A DNA stretch of 64,000 nt from assembly GCA_029876055.1 (NCBI GenBank), contig CM056875.1:7031001-7095000 (forward strand). The letters are read 5' to 3'. Under the pieces are notes generated by a model that was given only the letters and a program-made list of their open reading frames with translations, did no database searches and was not told the DNA's origin. Each line of letters opens with the position of its first letter. Within the stretch, counting starts at the first letter, position 1. The stretch is from Madurella fahalii (Eukaryota > Ascomycota > Sordariomycetes > Sordariales). Position numbers and translations under genes: made by a program. Positions 31,960-43,062 of the stretch are shown here, piece after piece.

Positions 31960-32876
31960 GGTTTGCTAACGTGATTGATTGACAGATAGGGCTGAAGCCT
32001 GGCGTAATAGCTTTCGTTTGCAGAGTGTCGGATCTTTTTTAAAATGACAATCCAGTGTTATACTTGATCGTTTGGACAAGCCCAGCGAGAAAATAAGACA
32101 CAAATGGAAGCCAGGACAATGTGAGGTACCTTACGTAATGCTTGTCCTGGCAATATTTGTCCCCCCAAACGTGGTCCTGCTTGACAGACAAGGCGGGATT
32201 GGAGACCGGGGTTAGGGTTCTGATCGTGGCTGTGGCTGCGACTGATTGTGTCATACTACATCAAAACTCTGCCTTTGAAACCATCTCCTGCTCGTAGTAA
32301 AATTTGGTACTTCGGTGGTTCGAATCGCTATCTCGCTGCTTACCTTGGTCAGGGGAGAAGGTTGGACAATACAGCGAGGTATTGTACCACGCAGATGGAA
32401 AGGCGGGGCGCTGTGGAGCCCCCGAGAATTTAGCATAGTCCCCTTCCGCCCATCCAGTACTGTACTGTACTGTACTGTACCTCTGGTCCTCACGAGATCT
32501 CGCCGACTTCCAGGTGAGAAGCCACCTTGACATTGCTTTTAACGTTCTCTCTCATCCCACTGTTCCGTTTGAAGTACCAATTTGCCGTGAGTTATGGATC
32601 GAGCGAGCCGCCGTTCCCAGTTTGTCCTGCCCTGGGCCCAAATGTGGACTCTGGCAGCACAGCGTCCGAACGCGATTGGGGTGCTGCGGGTGACCTTAAG
32701 TGGCCACCCGACATTGACGGCATGAGCTCTCCAACACAGCACGACACAAAACAGCTCACCTTCCACGGAATCGCTGCGACCAAACCAATAACTCTCTTTA
32801 TCGCTATTTGGCCAGTGGTGATTAGCACGCCTGTCTTCAAGTTAACCAGCGGCGGCATCCAACAAAGGATCGGAAG
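31960..32876. promoter_or_regulatory. Divergent intergenic region
   Basis: About 0.9 kb between two divergent genes (the unknown 567-residue protein and GH64), so it should hold both promoters. It carries a (TGTAC)n microsatellite near 32460-32481. No binding site is assigned. Confidence 0.4.
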
Positions 32877-34100
32877 ATGCCCGACGCACTTACCATCCAG
32901 CTTGTCAATCACTCGACGACCCCAAATGTCTACGCCTTTATCACCGGACTAGCTATTCAGCGCGACATGGCGCGCGTCTTTCTCAAGGCTGACGGCAGGA
33001 CGCTCTACTTCCCCGAGTCACCTCCGGGAGGTAAAATCCTGCAACCATTGACCGAAGACTGCGCAATCCCGCTCGGCCCACCGGGAGCTTCGGTCGCTGT
33101 CACCATCCCGCAAATGGCCGGCGGCCGCATCTGGTTCAGCGCTGAAAGCAAGCTCACCTTCCTGCGGAACCCGGCGGGGCGCGGCGGCGGCGCTGCGCTG
33201 GTCGAGCCGTCGGTACTGAACCCAACCGACCCCAATGCGAACACGGACTTTGCCTTTTGCGAGTTCACGCTCAACGCGGACCAGCTCTTTGCCAATATCA
33301 CCTATGTCGACTTTGTCCCGCGCCTACCCATCGCCCTGACGCTACAGACGCGAAGCGGAGAAGTGCAACACGTCAGCGGTATGCCGCCCGACGGGCTGGA
33401 GAGGGTGTGCGCTAGGTTGCGGGCACAGGCTGCCAAAGATGGCCAGCCGTGGGACAAGCTTGTGGTCCAGCGCAGAGGGCAAGATCGACCACTGAGAGTG
33501 TTGAGCCCGACGCATGCCGGCGCAATCGGTGCGAGCTTCGCCGGGTACTTTGAGCCGCTGGTTGAGGTGGCATGGGACAAGTACGCGCTCCAGGTGCGGC
33601 CGCACCACCGGCTGCCAATGTTCTCGCGCGGCCATGAGCCGCGAGCAGTGCTGCGCATCGACACGCAGGCGGCGCCCGGAGTCCTGGAAGGCACTGTGCA
33701 TAGGGGTTCCGACAAGCTGGTGATAGGCAGCGAGGAGTTTGCGCGGCCTACGACGGCCGACATCTTGGGTTGCAATAGCGGGCCATTTACCACCGGGCCG
33801 TCGCCCACGCGCAACGCAATCATCCCTCGACTCGCTGCGGCTTTCCAGCGCAGCTCTATTGTTGTCGTGGCCGATCACCCCTCGCACCCGGAGACGTTTT
33901 ACCGGTGCGAGCCGACAAACCACTACGCCCGCATCGTGCACCAATGCAATCTCGACAGCAAGGGGTATGCGTTTGCATATGACGATGTCCAGCCTGACGG
34001 AGGGGCGGATCAGAGTGGAAAGGTGAATGCTGGAGATCCAGCAGTGTTGATCGTTGCTGTAGGAGGGAGAAGCGCGTATGTTGGGAACAGAATGGCTTGA
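32877..34100 (+). CDS. GH64 beta-1,3-glucanase-like protein
   Basis: A single-exon 407-residue protein that follows glycoside hydrolase family 64 over its whole length: YAFITGLAIQRD, CAIPLGPPGASVAVTIPQMA, GGRIWFS, ALVEPSVLNPTDPN, FCEFTLNADQLFANITYVDF, LQTRSGEVQHVSGMPPDGLE, TTADILGCNSGPF, RNAIIPRLAAAF, TNHYARIVHQCN and DDVQPDGGADQSG. Glu129 and Asp145 are spaced 16 apart, as are the catalytic Glu154 and Asp170 of the Streptomyces matensis laminaripentaose-producing enzyme. The start ATG is followed at once by the mature-type fold and no signal peptide is seen, so it is cytosolic, exported unconventionally, or lacks an unrecognised upstream exon. It should cleave beta-1,3-glucan into short oligosaccharides, possibly in wall remodelling. 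Confidence 0.9.
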   Translation: MPDALTIQLVNHSTTPNVYAFITGLAIQRDMARVFLKADGRTLYFPESPPGGKILQPLTEDCAIPLGPPGASVAVTIPQMAGGRIWFSAESKLTFLRNPAGRGGGAALVEPSVLNPTDPNANTDFAFCEFTLNADQLFANITYVDFVPRLPIALTLQTRSGEVQHVSGMPPDGLERVCARLRAQAAKDGQPWDKLVVQRRGQDRPLRVLSPTHAGAIGASFAGYFEPLVEVAWDKYALQVRPHHRLPMFSRGHEPRAVLRIDTQAAPGVLEGTVHRGSDKLVIGSEEFARPTTADILGCNSGPFTTGPSPTRNAIIPRLAAAFQRSSIVVVADHPSHPETFYRCEPTNHYARIVHQCNLDSKGYAFAYDDVQPDGGADQSGKVNAGDPAVLIVAVGGRSAYVGNRMA

Positions 34101-35725
34101 GGTAACGTTCGCCCGTGAGCAAGATGACTCGCGGTTGCTATAGACGGACTGTAAGTACGGTACTATTGCAGGGCGCGAACAGTCATATGCCGTTTCGAGC
34201 ATGAAGTTTGGGGCTATCTTCAGCTGGGGGGCTGCTGTACCTATTTTGGTCCCTCTCATAGCCCCCCGGATATGCATTTGAGAGGTATGGTCTTACTCCG
34301 GGGTAATCTGATCGTCGACGCCGATACACACAGACCGACGGACAGAAGCAGTAAGGTCGAGATGTCTAGATGCGAGCAATCGCGATGCATTTGAGTGCTT
34401 CTCTGACTATTAACACAACCAAGTTCCTCGGCACCCTTGTCCTCATGCCGCGCCGTCATCTCGTCCCAAATTAGACACAGGCATTGCCCGGTCTAGACCC
34501 AGGCGAGCCCAGCACAGGCCAACAGTCCTCGGATGCAACCCAGCGGCAGTGCGAATAACGACGCGCTGAGCTCGATGCCCGAAGCCGTCCACTGAGGAAG
34601 ACACAATCACCAACGTTCCTAGAGTAACATTGGTCGATAGGATGAAACCGGGCATCTCGTCTTTTGACGTGAGTCCGAACACGATGAGATGAATTAGTTT
34701 TCATCACCCACTGATTCTACGATGTAATGAAATATCTACGTTATCTGGCGTAATATGCCGCTCATGTCCTCCATGATCCGCGTGCTCGTTGTCTCGTTTG
34801 AGATCTCTCTCTTTCTAGATGTCAACAAGGCACGTCGCTTCCTATAGTATGTGGTTCTTTACCGACTAGCGTGATGGAGCGATCGTTTGGAATGAATTGT
34901 CAATCCACGGGTTGCGCGACATGGCGGTCGGTACCGCGCCTGGACTGCGCTCACCATACGGTATAATGAGCAACGGGGCAATATGACCCCGATTCAAAAC
35001 GACAAAGTTATGCGGGCCAAAAATACCACACTTAGCGTCCCAGCCCCCAAGCGGTCTCGTCCACCAACGCTTTGCCAAGCTCAGTCTTAGGCCAGGCACC
35101 TTCAGCCGCTGAATGGCTGATGGCAAGTTAGCCTCATTTCGCCTTGTTGTTGATTACTTCCCCAGCCGCCTTGCCCAAGCTCTCCGCAAAGGCGCAGCAA
35201 GAGGACAGGAGAAATCCGGTATGACATAACGCCGTCTTCGCAGTTGAGCCACCCAGCTTGTGTCTAAACGCGGACTAGGTTCACACAGACGACAAACAAC
35301 ACGCCGTTGCTGATGCGTTGCACTGCTGCTCTTGAGGATGAGCATCGTGAGTCCCATTGTTACGGGGTAAGACGATGCAGGACACGGCGAGATGGCCTCT
35401 GAGCTGATGGTTGATCCATTTTCGGCTCGGTAAGGTCACCGTTGGCAGACACCTAGGTCAAGGCAAGAATGAATATATAAAGAGGTCGACATCCTCAAGA
35501 TGAAGCAGGAATATCTCAGCATCAAGCTACTCAACACTCGACAGAACAAAGCACAGCCGGAAAAACCAACAGAAATCCTGCCAGCCTTCATCAAACCACC
35601 AGCTACCTACCACTCACCGCGCAAAGTCTTTTGCCACATACACAAGTCAGTCCTCCAACGCACTCGACTCTCGGCCTGACGCATCTCACTAATGCAATTT
35701 AGAACCCACACACAAAAGCGACAAA
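34101..35725. other. Gene-free stretch
   Basis: About 1.6 kb. Frames are short and lack any recognisable domain. The right end (about 35440-35725) has TATATAAAG at about 35473 and CA/CT-rich leader, a plausible promoter and 5' UTR for the small secreted protein that follows. Confidence 0.4.
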
Positions 35726-36031
35726 ATGAAGCCCAGTGTTCTCTTCTTTGTCATCGCTCCCCTCGCTTCCGCCTGGAAGCTTGAGCTCTGGGGTTCCGAT
35801 GGACGCAAGGTCACCATGCATGGCAAGAAGGATAGCGGCTGCAAGAACATCTCCTTCAGCCCGGTGCTCAACGTCAACCGCGCCAAGTTCAGCCCGAAGA
35901 CCGACTGGCTGCCCGACCCGGACACCTTCGAGCTCTATATCAACAAGAACTGCGACGGGCTGAGCTACCGCAACGATGGCGGCGATTACAAGATGAAGGC
36001 TCGCAAGATCCGCAGCTACAAGGTCAAATAA
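35726..36031 (+). CDS. Small secreted protein (effector-like)
   Basis: A 101-residue protein with a clear signal peptide (MKPSVLFFVIAPLASA, cleavage expected before WKLELW). The mature part of about 85 residues is basic, has two cysteines (CKNISF and NCDGLSYRND) that could form one disulfide, and is rich in aromatic and Lys/Arg residues, suggesting a compact beta fold. No family was recognised. A TATATAAAG box about 250 bp upstream and a CA-rich leader suggest strong expression. Such proteins in fungi are often effectors or wall-associated, but that is inference from size and secretion only. Confidence 0.7.
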   Translation: MKPSVLFFVIAPLASAWKLELWGSDGRKVTMHGKKDSGCKNISFSPVLNVNRAKFSPKTDWLPDPDTFELYINKNCDGLSYRNDGGDYKMKARKIRSYKVK

Positions 36032-36070
36032 ATGACCGCGGTCCGGCGAGTTTTGGGATGTGGGCCTTGT

Positions 36071-36092
36071 GGGGGGGGGGGGGGGGGGGGGG
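36071..36092. repeat. Homopolymer run of 22 G
   Basis: An uninterrupted G22 tract lies 40 bp after the stop codon of the small secreted protein, probably in its 3' UTR. Confidence 0.95.
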
Positions 36093-36520
36093 TGTTGGAA
36101 CAGGAATTCAGGGTCCAACCCGGAGATTTCACTTTCATCCGCTTGGCTGTAGATTTTTACTAGCACTTCATCGGCTTTACCTTCTCGAGCTGTATATACC
36201 TTTACATATTTGTCATATTTGAATGACGACCACTCATTTTTCTTCTCTCTACGCTGAGTCCGGAACCGAATTGCTTGCGGTAGCTGACTTTGTCCTTATT
36301 TTCTCCTTGTCACGCGCACAGGAGCTCAGCAGAGGTCGTGGGAAGTGCGTGTAAAGGTTGAAGTCTCTAAAGATCTATCTACTGCAGTAGGAGACTGAAG
36401 AACTGGCTTAAATACACAAAGGAAATGGTCTGGGCGAGCTCACGTGATGAGCTGCTGAGCTCCACAAGTGCGGTTTCCAGCGCGACACTCCTTTATGTCT
36501 CCATGATGTTAATTAACCTT

Positions 36521-37501
36521 CTACTCCACCAACCTCACCTTATTCTTTTCCACATACTCCTTAAGATTCATCAACACAACACCCCTCTGGTAGTTCAGTG
36601 TCTTCTCCTTCTCCCAAGCAACCCCCACCCCCCCGCCAAATACATTCTGATACTTGACCATCCCATTCTCCGGTTCCCGGTCCATCCGCCGCCTCAGCTC
36701 GTCCTTCCCCCAAACCTCCCTCTCAAACCCAGCACCATAAACCCCCTCCACCACATCCGCAATCTCCCCATACGAAACCGTATCCCCCGCAGCGAACACC
36801 ACCTTATCCTCCGTCTCCTCCGGCCGCACAAATACCACCTCAGCCACCATCCTCCCCACGTCCTCCACCGCCGTGAGAGTAATCCTCTGGTCCCAACCCC
36901 CCAAAGCCCTCACCACCCGCCGTCTCAAATCCACCACCCCAAACAGCGGCAAGAACAGAAAACTCATAAACAGCCCCGTCGAAATCACCGTCCACCTAGT
37001 CCGCTGTTGTGCGCGCAGCAGCTCTCTGACGCGCACCATCTCCCCGAACAATCCCTCCTCCCCACCGACCCCGCCGCCGGGACCGTTCATGATGGCGTCG
37101 TAATCCACCCCGAACTGCCAGGGCACGAACCGGGCGACGCCGGCGCGCACCGCCGCCTCCGCTACGCGCAGCTGGGTGCCCGGCGGCGCGCCGAAGCCGG
37201 CCGCCTGGATGACGAGGTCGTAGCGCTGGAAGATGCGGACGAGCTCCGCCAGCGGGGCGGCGGCCAGGTCGGCCGTCTCGAATTGCACGGGCGGTGTTGT
37301 GCTGTCGCTTTTTTGGGCGCTGGGCGGGCTGGCGAGGGAGCCCGGGCGGCGGAGGACGGCGAGCTTGGTGCGGTGCGACGGGTAGGACGGGTGGGCGGTC
37401 AGGGCGGAGAGGATGGCGGTGCCTAGCTCGCCGAGGCCGATGATTAGGATGGACCGCGGGGCTGGGGTGGGGGAGGGGGACATGGTGGGCTCGGTGGGCA
37501 T
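36521..37501 (-). CDS. NmrA-like / isoflavone-reductase-like NAD(P)-binding protein
   Basis: A single-exon 326-residue Rossmann protein. The glycine motif ILIIGLGELGTAIL (G22-x-G24-xx-G27) follows a short Pro/Ser-rich leader. Later come YDLVIQAAGFGAPPGTQLRV, GVARFVPWQFGVDYDAI (the WxFG element of the isoflavone reductase-like group), WTVISTGLFMSFLF, ITLTAVEDVGRMVAEV and VSYGEIADVVE. This matches fungal NmrA/PCBER-type atypical short-chain reductases. It may be a reductase or a redox-sensing regulator; the substrate cannot be read. Its 5' end faces a 1.7-kb gene-free stretch. Confidence 0.85.
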   Translation of the reverse strand: MPTEPTMSPSPTPAPRSILIIGLGELGTAILSALTAHPSYPSHRTKLAVLRRPGSLASPPSAQKSDSTTPPVQFETADLAAAPLAELVRIFQRYDLVIQAAGFGAPPGTQLRVAEAAVRAGVARFVPWQFGVDYDAIMNGPGGGVGGEEGLFGEMVRVRELLRAQQRTRWTVISTGLFMSFLFLPLFGVVDLRRRVVRALGGWDQRITLTAVEDVGRMVAEVVFVRPEETEDKVVFAAGDTVSYGEIADVVEGVYGAGFEREVWGKDELRRRMDREPENGMVKYQNVFGGGVGVAWEKEKTLNYQRGVVLMNLKEYVEKNKVRLVE

Positions 37502-39218
37502 TGGTGGTGGTTTTCTGGTCGTGCTGGTGCTTTGATTCCGAGTGATGGTTGGGTTAGGTTGGGTTGGGTGGGTTGGTTGGTTCCCGCAGAGTTGTTTGTT
37601 TGCGGAATACCTAACGCAGTGAACTTCTCGGTCGGTTGGCTTTTCCTGGGGCTTTTATCTCTATACGCTTCTTTGTTAAAGACTGCTGTGACTAGGACTC
37701 AACAGGGACGCCAGGCTGCTAATTAGTCTACGTCAGCTCAAGGTTGATGCTGCTGACAAATTCAACCCCGGCAAATCCGCGATTTGCATTTTTTGGTGAC
37801 GTTCGGAGACCGAAATACCGGGTCAAATCACCAGGTCACGTAGGTTGGGGCCAAAAGTAACCAGGATTGTCTTGTTAGTGTATACCACATGACTAATACA
37901 TTTTCTGGTGCGTCACGTGGTCTGCACTAACATATCTATCCGGACCCTTTTGGTACCAACCTCAAGTAGCTTAGACACGGAACGATCGTATTAGCATCAT
38001 ACTAGAAACGATGTTATCCAACGAGCAAAACTTACTCGTATCAATATGGGAGCCTAACAATCTTGCAAAGACTTGACTGTTAGGCGCTGTAAAGGAAGTC
38101 GTCAGGACATCGATCCACTCAGTGAGCCTATTCACTAGCGGCTCATCTCATCATCTTGGAGTGACTTGGAGTGTGGTTGGGGTACTAGCGAACCCGGGGC
38201 ACAATTGAGCAGCTCGTTAAGTGGAGGTTTAACCGAAAAGCAGGGCAGTCATAGGTAAAAGAGACGCCAATCAGCTGAGTTCACATCTCGGAGTCTAAGG
38301 AACGGACATAGCACTCCGATATGTCGGTATTTCAGGATTAAAATATGTAATTGCGGAATATCAACTTAGATGATACTACAATGTAACCTTAGTGAACTAG
38401 AGAGTTGTACTGTATACCGTTGGTCTCTGATAGCTCCCTAATCAGTTGGAGATATACGCGGCTCACTCCTTCCAAGCCTTTGACTTTATAGAACGCTTTG
38501 AATTCTCTTCCAGGACTTCTAGCGAAGAATCCATGACCTCCCATCCGCTTTCATAGAGAGGTGAGAGAGTTCACACTAGTTTCGGACATTGTGATGTTCA
38601 TCCTGCACATTGATCCCAATCTCGATACGCTATCAGTGTCCAACGCATCTACGTGAGCTTTTTCGAAGAGCCAAGAATAGCAATCCACCGGAGTAATTGG
38701 AAACCAAAGGTGCATAGCCTTTCACCTCGCTATATCTTACTAGACTGACATTTTGCCACATCGCGTTGCTTAGGGTTTCGACCGAAGGCTGACTACGCTC
38801 CGGAGTCCTCGGGTGCTTCCCGGGGTTGTTTCCTTCTTCCCAAAGAAGCTTGGCCTTTTCACCTGATAAAAAATAAATAAAAAAAATAAAAAAATAAAAA
38901 AAATAAAAAAATAAAAAAAATAAAAAAATAAAAAAAATAAAAAAATAAAAAGAAGGGGGGGGGGGGGAGGGTGGTTGTGGGTGGAATCTATCGGAAGTAT
39001 TTCAGACACTTACCGGAAGGGAAAATCCCCAAGCACTCTACCTTATTAGTCAATCTATGCCGCCTTTTTTACCCACAGCGCTTCGTTTCTCTGCATCGCT
39101 CTGCCATAACCTGCAATCTTGAGCTTTGATAACCATCATACCGGCCAAACTAGTCATTTTCCACGCTCGCGAGCAATCTGCAAACCGACACCGGACTCAG
39201 ACCGCATCAGGGCTTAAA
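37502..39218. other. Gene-free stretch with an A-rich microsatellite
   Basis: About 1.7 kb upstream of two divergent genes. A (TAAAAAAA)n tract spans about 38870-38950, followed by a run of G at about 38956-38967. The rest has no coding pattern. Confidence 0.5.
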
Positions 39219-40615
39219 ATGGCCGGGATTAATATCAGCTCTATTGACGACTCGGTCTTGCGTTCCGCCATCTCAGCTGCCATGGAAGACATGGAGCACC
39301 AAATAGTGGAAGCGGCGATCAAGGAGAGCAAAGCCGCAGTTGATGCCATCTCTACAGGCGGCGACTCGGGCTCTAGAACTCCACATGAGAAGGAGTCTAA
39401 CACGAAGGGAAAGAGAAAAGCGGCCGACAACAACTTTGGCATCGAACGGGGGGTCCAGAAGGTCTCTGTCTCCTTCGTCGTAAACGGGGTGGGCTCTACC
39501 GCCTCGTGCGTTGGCAACTGGGACGATGTTCGATTCGACTTCGCCCATTGCATTGTTCGGCCTGGTATGTGGCGGATTATTTCCTGGTGGTAACTATGGG
39601 GTAGTAGACCTGCTAACCGTTGGACAAGAGAACATCAAAGAGACCTTTGTCGATGTACACGCGAGTTCTGACGTTATAGAAGCGCTCAGTACTCTGACGC
39701 TCTCGATCAAAGACCCAGAAGCCTTCCAATTCGGAATCCTCGCCAGCCGCTCGAGTCTCGGCGTCCTCCGCTACGGACCGCCTGGGGTCGGGAAGACGCT
39801 CCTCGTCCGAGCCGTGGCTAAACAGGCCAGCGCGAAGGTCATTTCGGTCTCGGGCGCAGACATTCGGTCGAGGTACGTCGGTGTAGGCGAGAAGCGCATC
39901 AAGGGCCTCTTTTCGTACGCCCGAAATAACTGTCCCTTCATCATTTTTATTGATAAGGCCGACTCCGTCTTCCACTCGCGGTCGGGCGAGAAGATCTCGA
40001 ACGGTCACCTCAGCGACATCACCCAGTTCCTCGCCAAGATGGACGGCATCACATCTTCTCAAGTGGCAACACACCTACGGTCATCGCGGCGACAAACCGC
40101 CCCTTCGACATAGATGAAGGTGTCCTCCGCCGTCTTGGCCGCCACATCCTCGTCGACATCCCCCGACAGGATTGGGCGCGAGAGGATACTTGACATCCAT
40201 CTCGCCGGGGAGCGACGGGACTCCGACCTCAATCTTGGCGAGATTGCCGAGCACACGAACGACTCCACCGGCTCCGATCTGCGCAATCTAGTATGGGAGG
40301 CGGCCATTCAAGCCGTCAAGGACATACACTGGCTCCATGCGCAGGTCAGCCCAGAACACTAGGTCGACAAGCCAGCAACAGGGGGCAGCCGGAATAGCTG
40401 GCGGTAGTGTTGCTAACGCTAATACCGCCAGCGGTAACAGGGGCGGTGCGAACCGGGTACTGCGCCGGGAGCACTTTCTTCGCGCCAAGCAGGTAATATC
40501 GCCAGCGCCCAAAGAGGGCCTGGTCGTACTGATTGCAGATTTCCACAAGAAGCATAGTAGTACTGGAATCGGTAGAGAGAGAGGCTGGGGGCGTGATCGC
40601 CGGCCGGCATCATAA
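39219..40615 (+). pseudogene. Decayed AAA ATPase (fungal Msp1/ATAD-like type)
   Basis: From ATG 39219 the reading begins MAGINISSIDDSVLRS and later shifts frame, perhaps across an intron near 39560-39600. The AAA module follows: FVDVHASSDVIEALSTLTLS, FQFGILASRSSLGVLRYGPP, Walker A GPPGVGKT, VISVSGADIRSRYVGVGEKR, Walker B FIIFIDKAD, NTPTVIAATNRPFDIDEGVL with RRLGRHILVDIP, LDIHLAGERRDSDL, SGSDLRNLVWEAAIQA-like text, and after a probable 94-bp intron RVLRREHFLRAKQVISPAPK, ending at TAA 40613-40615. The Walker B Glu is Lys (DKAD for DEAD), a G-to-A change in TpG context. Frameshifts lie near 40060 (after DGITSS) and near 40170. It is inactive. Confidence 0.75.
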
Positions 40616-40958
40616 ATAAGGTCAATGGCATCAACGACATGCATGGAAATAACAAGTCGTGGCCGAGTGGTGCTTCATCCTCGTCCTCGTAATCAAGAGC
40701 ACCTAGATAACTTGAGTATTGCCGAATCAAGACGTATTTGCATCCGCCCTCACGCTGTATCAGTATCATCCCTTGTTCATACTTGTATCACGGCGGATGG
40801 ATAGTTAAATACTACTAGTCAAATTTCAAACCTCCGAAAATACATTTCAAATTCCAATAACGTACATTATAAGCGAATGGTCCACATAAGCGAACGGTCC
40901 ACTTTCTAAAGCGACGCGCCACCCTTGCACTCAACACAGATTTTCTCAACAACCCAAT

Positions 40959-43062
40959 ATGCCTCTTACTTCAAAGGAAGCCAGGCTAATCCTAGCCCTT
41001 AACGCTCTTCAAAATGACAAAAACCTAAGCCTACAAGGTGTAGCAAAGGTCTACAACGTCAGCCATACTACTCTTCGCAACCGTCGTAAGGGCCAGTCTA
41101 CGTGACCCGCTATTCCAGCTAACTTACGGAAGCTTACAGATCTCGAAGAGCTGACGATAGTTCAGTATATAGTTGAACTATCTGAGCGTGCATTCCCACC
41201 TAGACTGAGTAGTATAGAAGATATGGCCAACTAACTACTACGTATATGCAACGCGCCCTCTGTCGGCAAGCTCTAGGCCCACAACTTCGTCAAACGCCAG
41301 CTAGAGCTCCGGATATGTTGGACACGTCGGTACGACTACCAGAGAGCTAAGTACGAGGATCCAAAGGTTATTAGCGAGTAGTTTACACTCGTACAGAACA
41401 CTAAGGCCAAGTACGGTATTGTAGATGACGATATCTACAACTTCGATAAGACTAGGTTTATAATAGGGATTATCTCTGTGGGTATAGTCGTTACAACCTC
41501 CGACGGCTATAGCAAGGCAAAGCTAGCCTAGCCTAGCAACCGTGAGTGGGTAACAGTGATCCAGGGTGTCAATGCCCTTGGCTGGGTTATCCCTCCCTTC
41601 ATTATCTTAGCCGGGCATTACCACCTTACTAACTAGTACCGAAAGTGCAACCTTCTAGCCAACTAGCATATTGCGACTACTGATAATAGCTGGACTACCA
41701 ATGTAGTGAAGTGGGGAATAGTGCACTGGCCGGATAGCACTCTAAGACAACTCTGGGACTTCGGGTCCGGTGGTGTAGGTCCGGGGTATCGGGTTCCCGG
41801 CCCTCCGGGCTGGATCAAGTGATCGGACTGAGAACCCACTTTTTTTTTCTGTATTTAAGACTGTCCTAACTGTCGATCTCGACAGTCAAGGACAATCAAG
41901 ATCAACAGTTCAACCAATTCTTTCTTTCGATTTGCTTGCTCCATTGGGAGCTGTCTTTGCGGCCTCCCTCTGATCAGAGGGAGTCCTGCCTGTCTTTGTT
42001 GCTACTTTGGTCCAAGCCGCGTTGCTGGGAATCCTGGTTTGTTGTCGGGTTTCTCAGTCGTTGTCCCTCCCCTTGTTTTGTTATCTTGTTGTTTTGTTGA
42101 TGGAGTGGATGTGTGTTTTCCGCTCCATTTCAGTAGTAGGCCTAGATTGGATCAAGCACTTCGACTACCACTCAAAATCTCGGAAAAAGGGCACATACCG
42201 GTTATTGATCCTCGACGGCCACGAAAGCCACCACTCGACCGAGTTCGAACTCTACTGCAAGCAGAACAATATCATTACGCTCTACATACCTCCGCACTCT
42301 TCCCACAAGTACTAGCCACTTGATATTGGCTGCTTTGGGCCACTGAAGCAGGTATACGGTCGCCAAATCGAGGACTTAATACATATATATATTAACCACG
42401 TTAGCAAGCTCGAGTTCCTCTGTGCCTTCTGCAAGGCCTTCTTTGCTTCTATAACAGAGAGCAATATATAAGGTGGCTTTGCAGGGGCTGGCCTTGTACC
42501 GTATAATCCAGAGAGGGTGCTTTCTACCCTGGATATACAGCTTCGTACACCAACACCCCCAGCCTCACAGTCGAATACCGTACAACCTTGGGTCTTCCAG
42601 ACGCCATAAAACCCCCGAGAAGCCGAATCGCAGTCAATACTCATCAAGACTCGCATTACCAACCATCAAAACAGCTCTCCGACTTCGATGTTAGCTGCTG
42701 TAGATCAACTTACCAAGGGTACAATGGCTATAATGCACTAAGTTGCTCTTTTACAGTCAGAGGTCTCTTCGCTCCGCAAGGCCAACGAGGCACTAAGCAA
42801 GCGCCGGAGAGCTAAAAGAACACGTATATAGCCTGGGAGGTCACTTACTGTACAAGATGCGCAGGATCTACTGGCCCAGAAGGCCGTGGGTGGGGAGGTA
42901 GTGGGAGATACACAGCCAGAAGGCAGTAGTACAGGGGGGGGTCGTACGAAGGTTCGGTGCTGTGGTGTGTGTGGCAAGCCTGGCCATAATGCGCGTACTT
43001 GCCAGGAGGCTGCAGAATCCTCGGATTCAGCTGTTTCTAATGTAATTATCGTTGGTTCCTAG
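40959..43062 (+). pseudogene. Pogo/Fot1 transposase with twelve nonsense codons and an LTR insertion
   Basis: ATG 40959 opens LTSKEARLILALNALQ, a Psq-type helix-turn-helix (SLQGVAKVYNVSHTTLRNRR), and then a CENP-B-type domain and DDE catalytic core: YNFDKTRF (first Asp; E and G of the usual DETGF are changed), LLILDGHESHHS (second Asp) and PLDIGCFGPLK (third Asp). The tail has CGVCGKPGHNARTC, a CCHC zinc knuckle. Excluding the 430 bp of LTR plus duplicated GTAG, the frame is 558 codons to TAG 43060 without any indel. Twelve internal stops remain, starting with TGA 41103. Each sits where Q, W or R is expected and is one C-to-T or G-to-A transition away. This is a RIP-type death rather than random decay. 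Confidence 0.85.
41707..42132 (+). repeat. Solo LTR inserted in the pogo transposase
   Basis: The 426-bp insertion starts TGAAGTGG and ends CCATTTCA (TG...CA), and is flanked by GTAG on both sides (41703-41706 and 42133-42136). It contains a TGTATTTAAG TATA-like motif. Taking out the LTR and one GTAG rejoins TNVVGLDWIKHFD in frame. The family is unrelated in sequence to the copia LTRs elsewhere in the window. Confidence 0.8.

Noticed and set aside
33342..34277. Long antisense frame of 311 codons opposite GH64
   Set aside because: Arg/His/Pro-rich shadow of a GC-rich gene; the GH64 frame carries all family motifs.
36425..37426. 333-codon plus-strand frame
   Set aside because: His/Pro-rich mirror of the NmrA-like gene with no domain.
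38870..38967. A-rich tract considered as a LINE poly-A tail
   Set aside because: It is a regular (TAAAAAAA)n microsatellite with no retrotransposon text before it and no target duplication.
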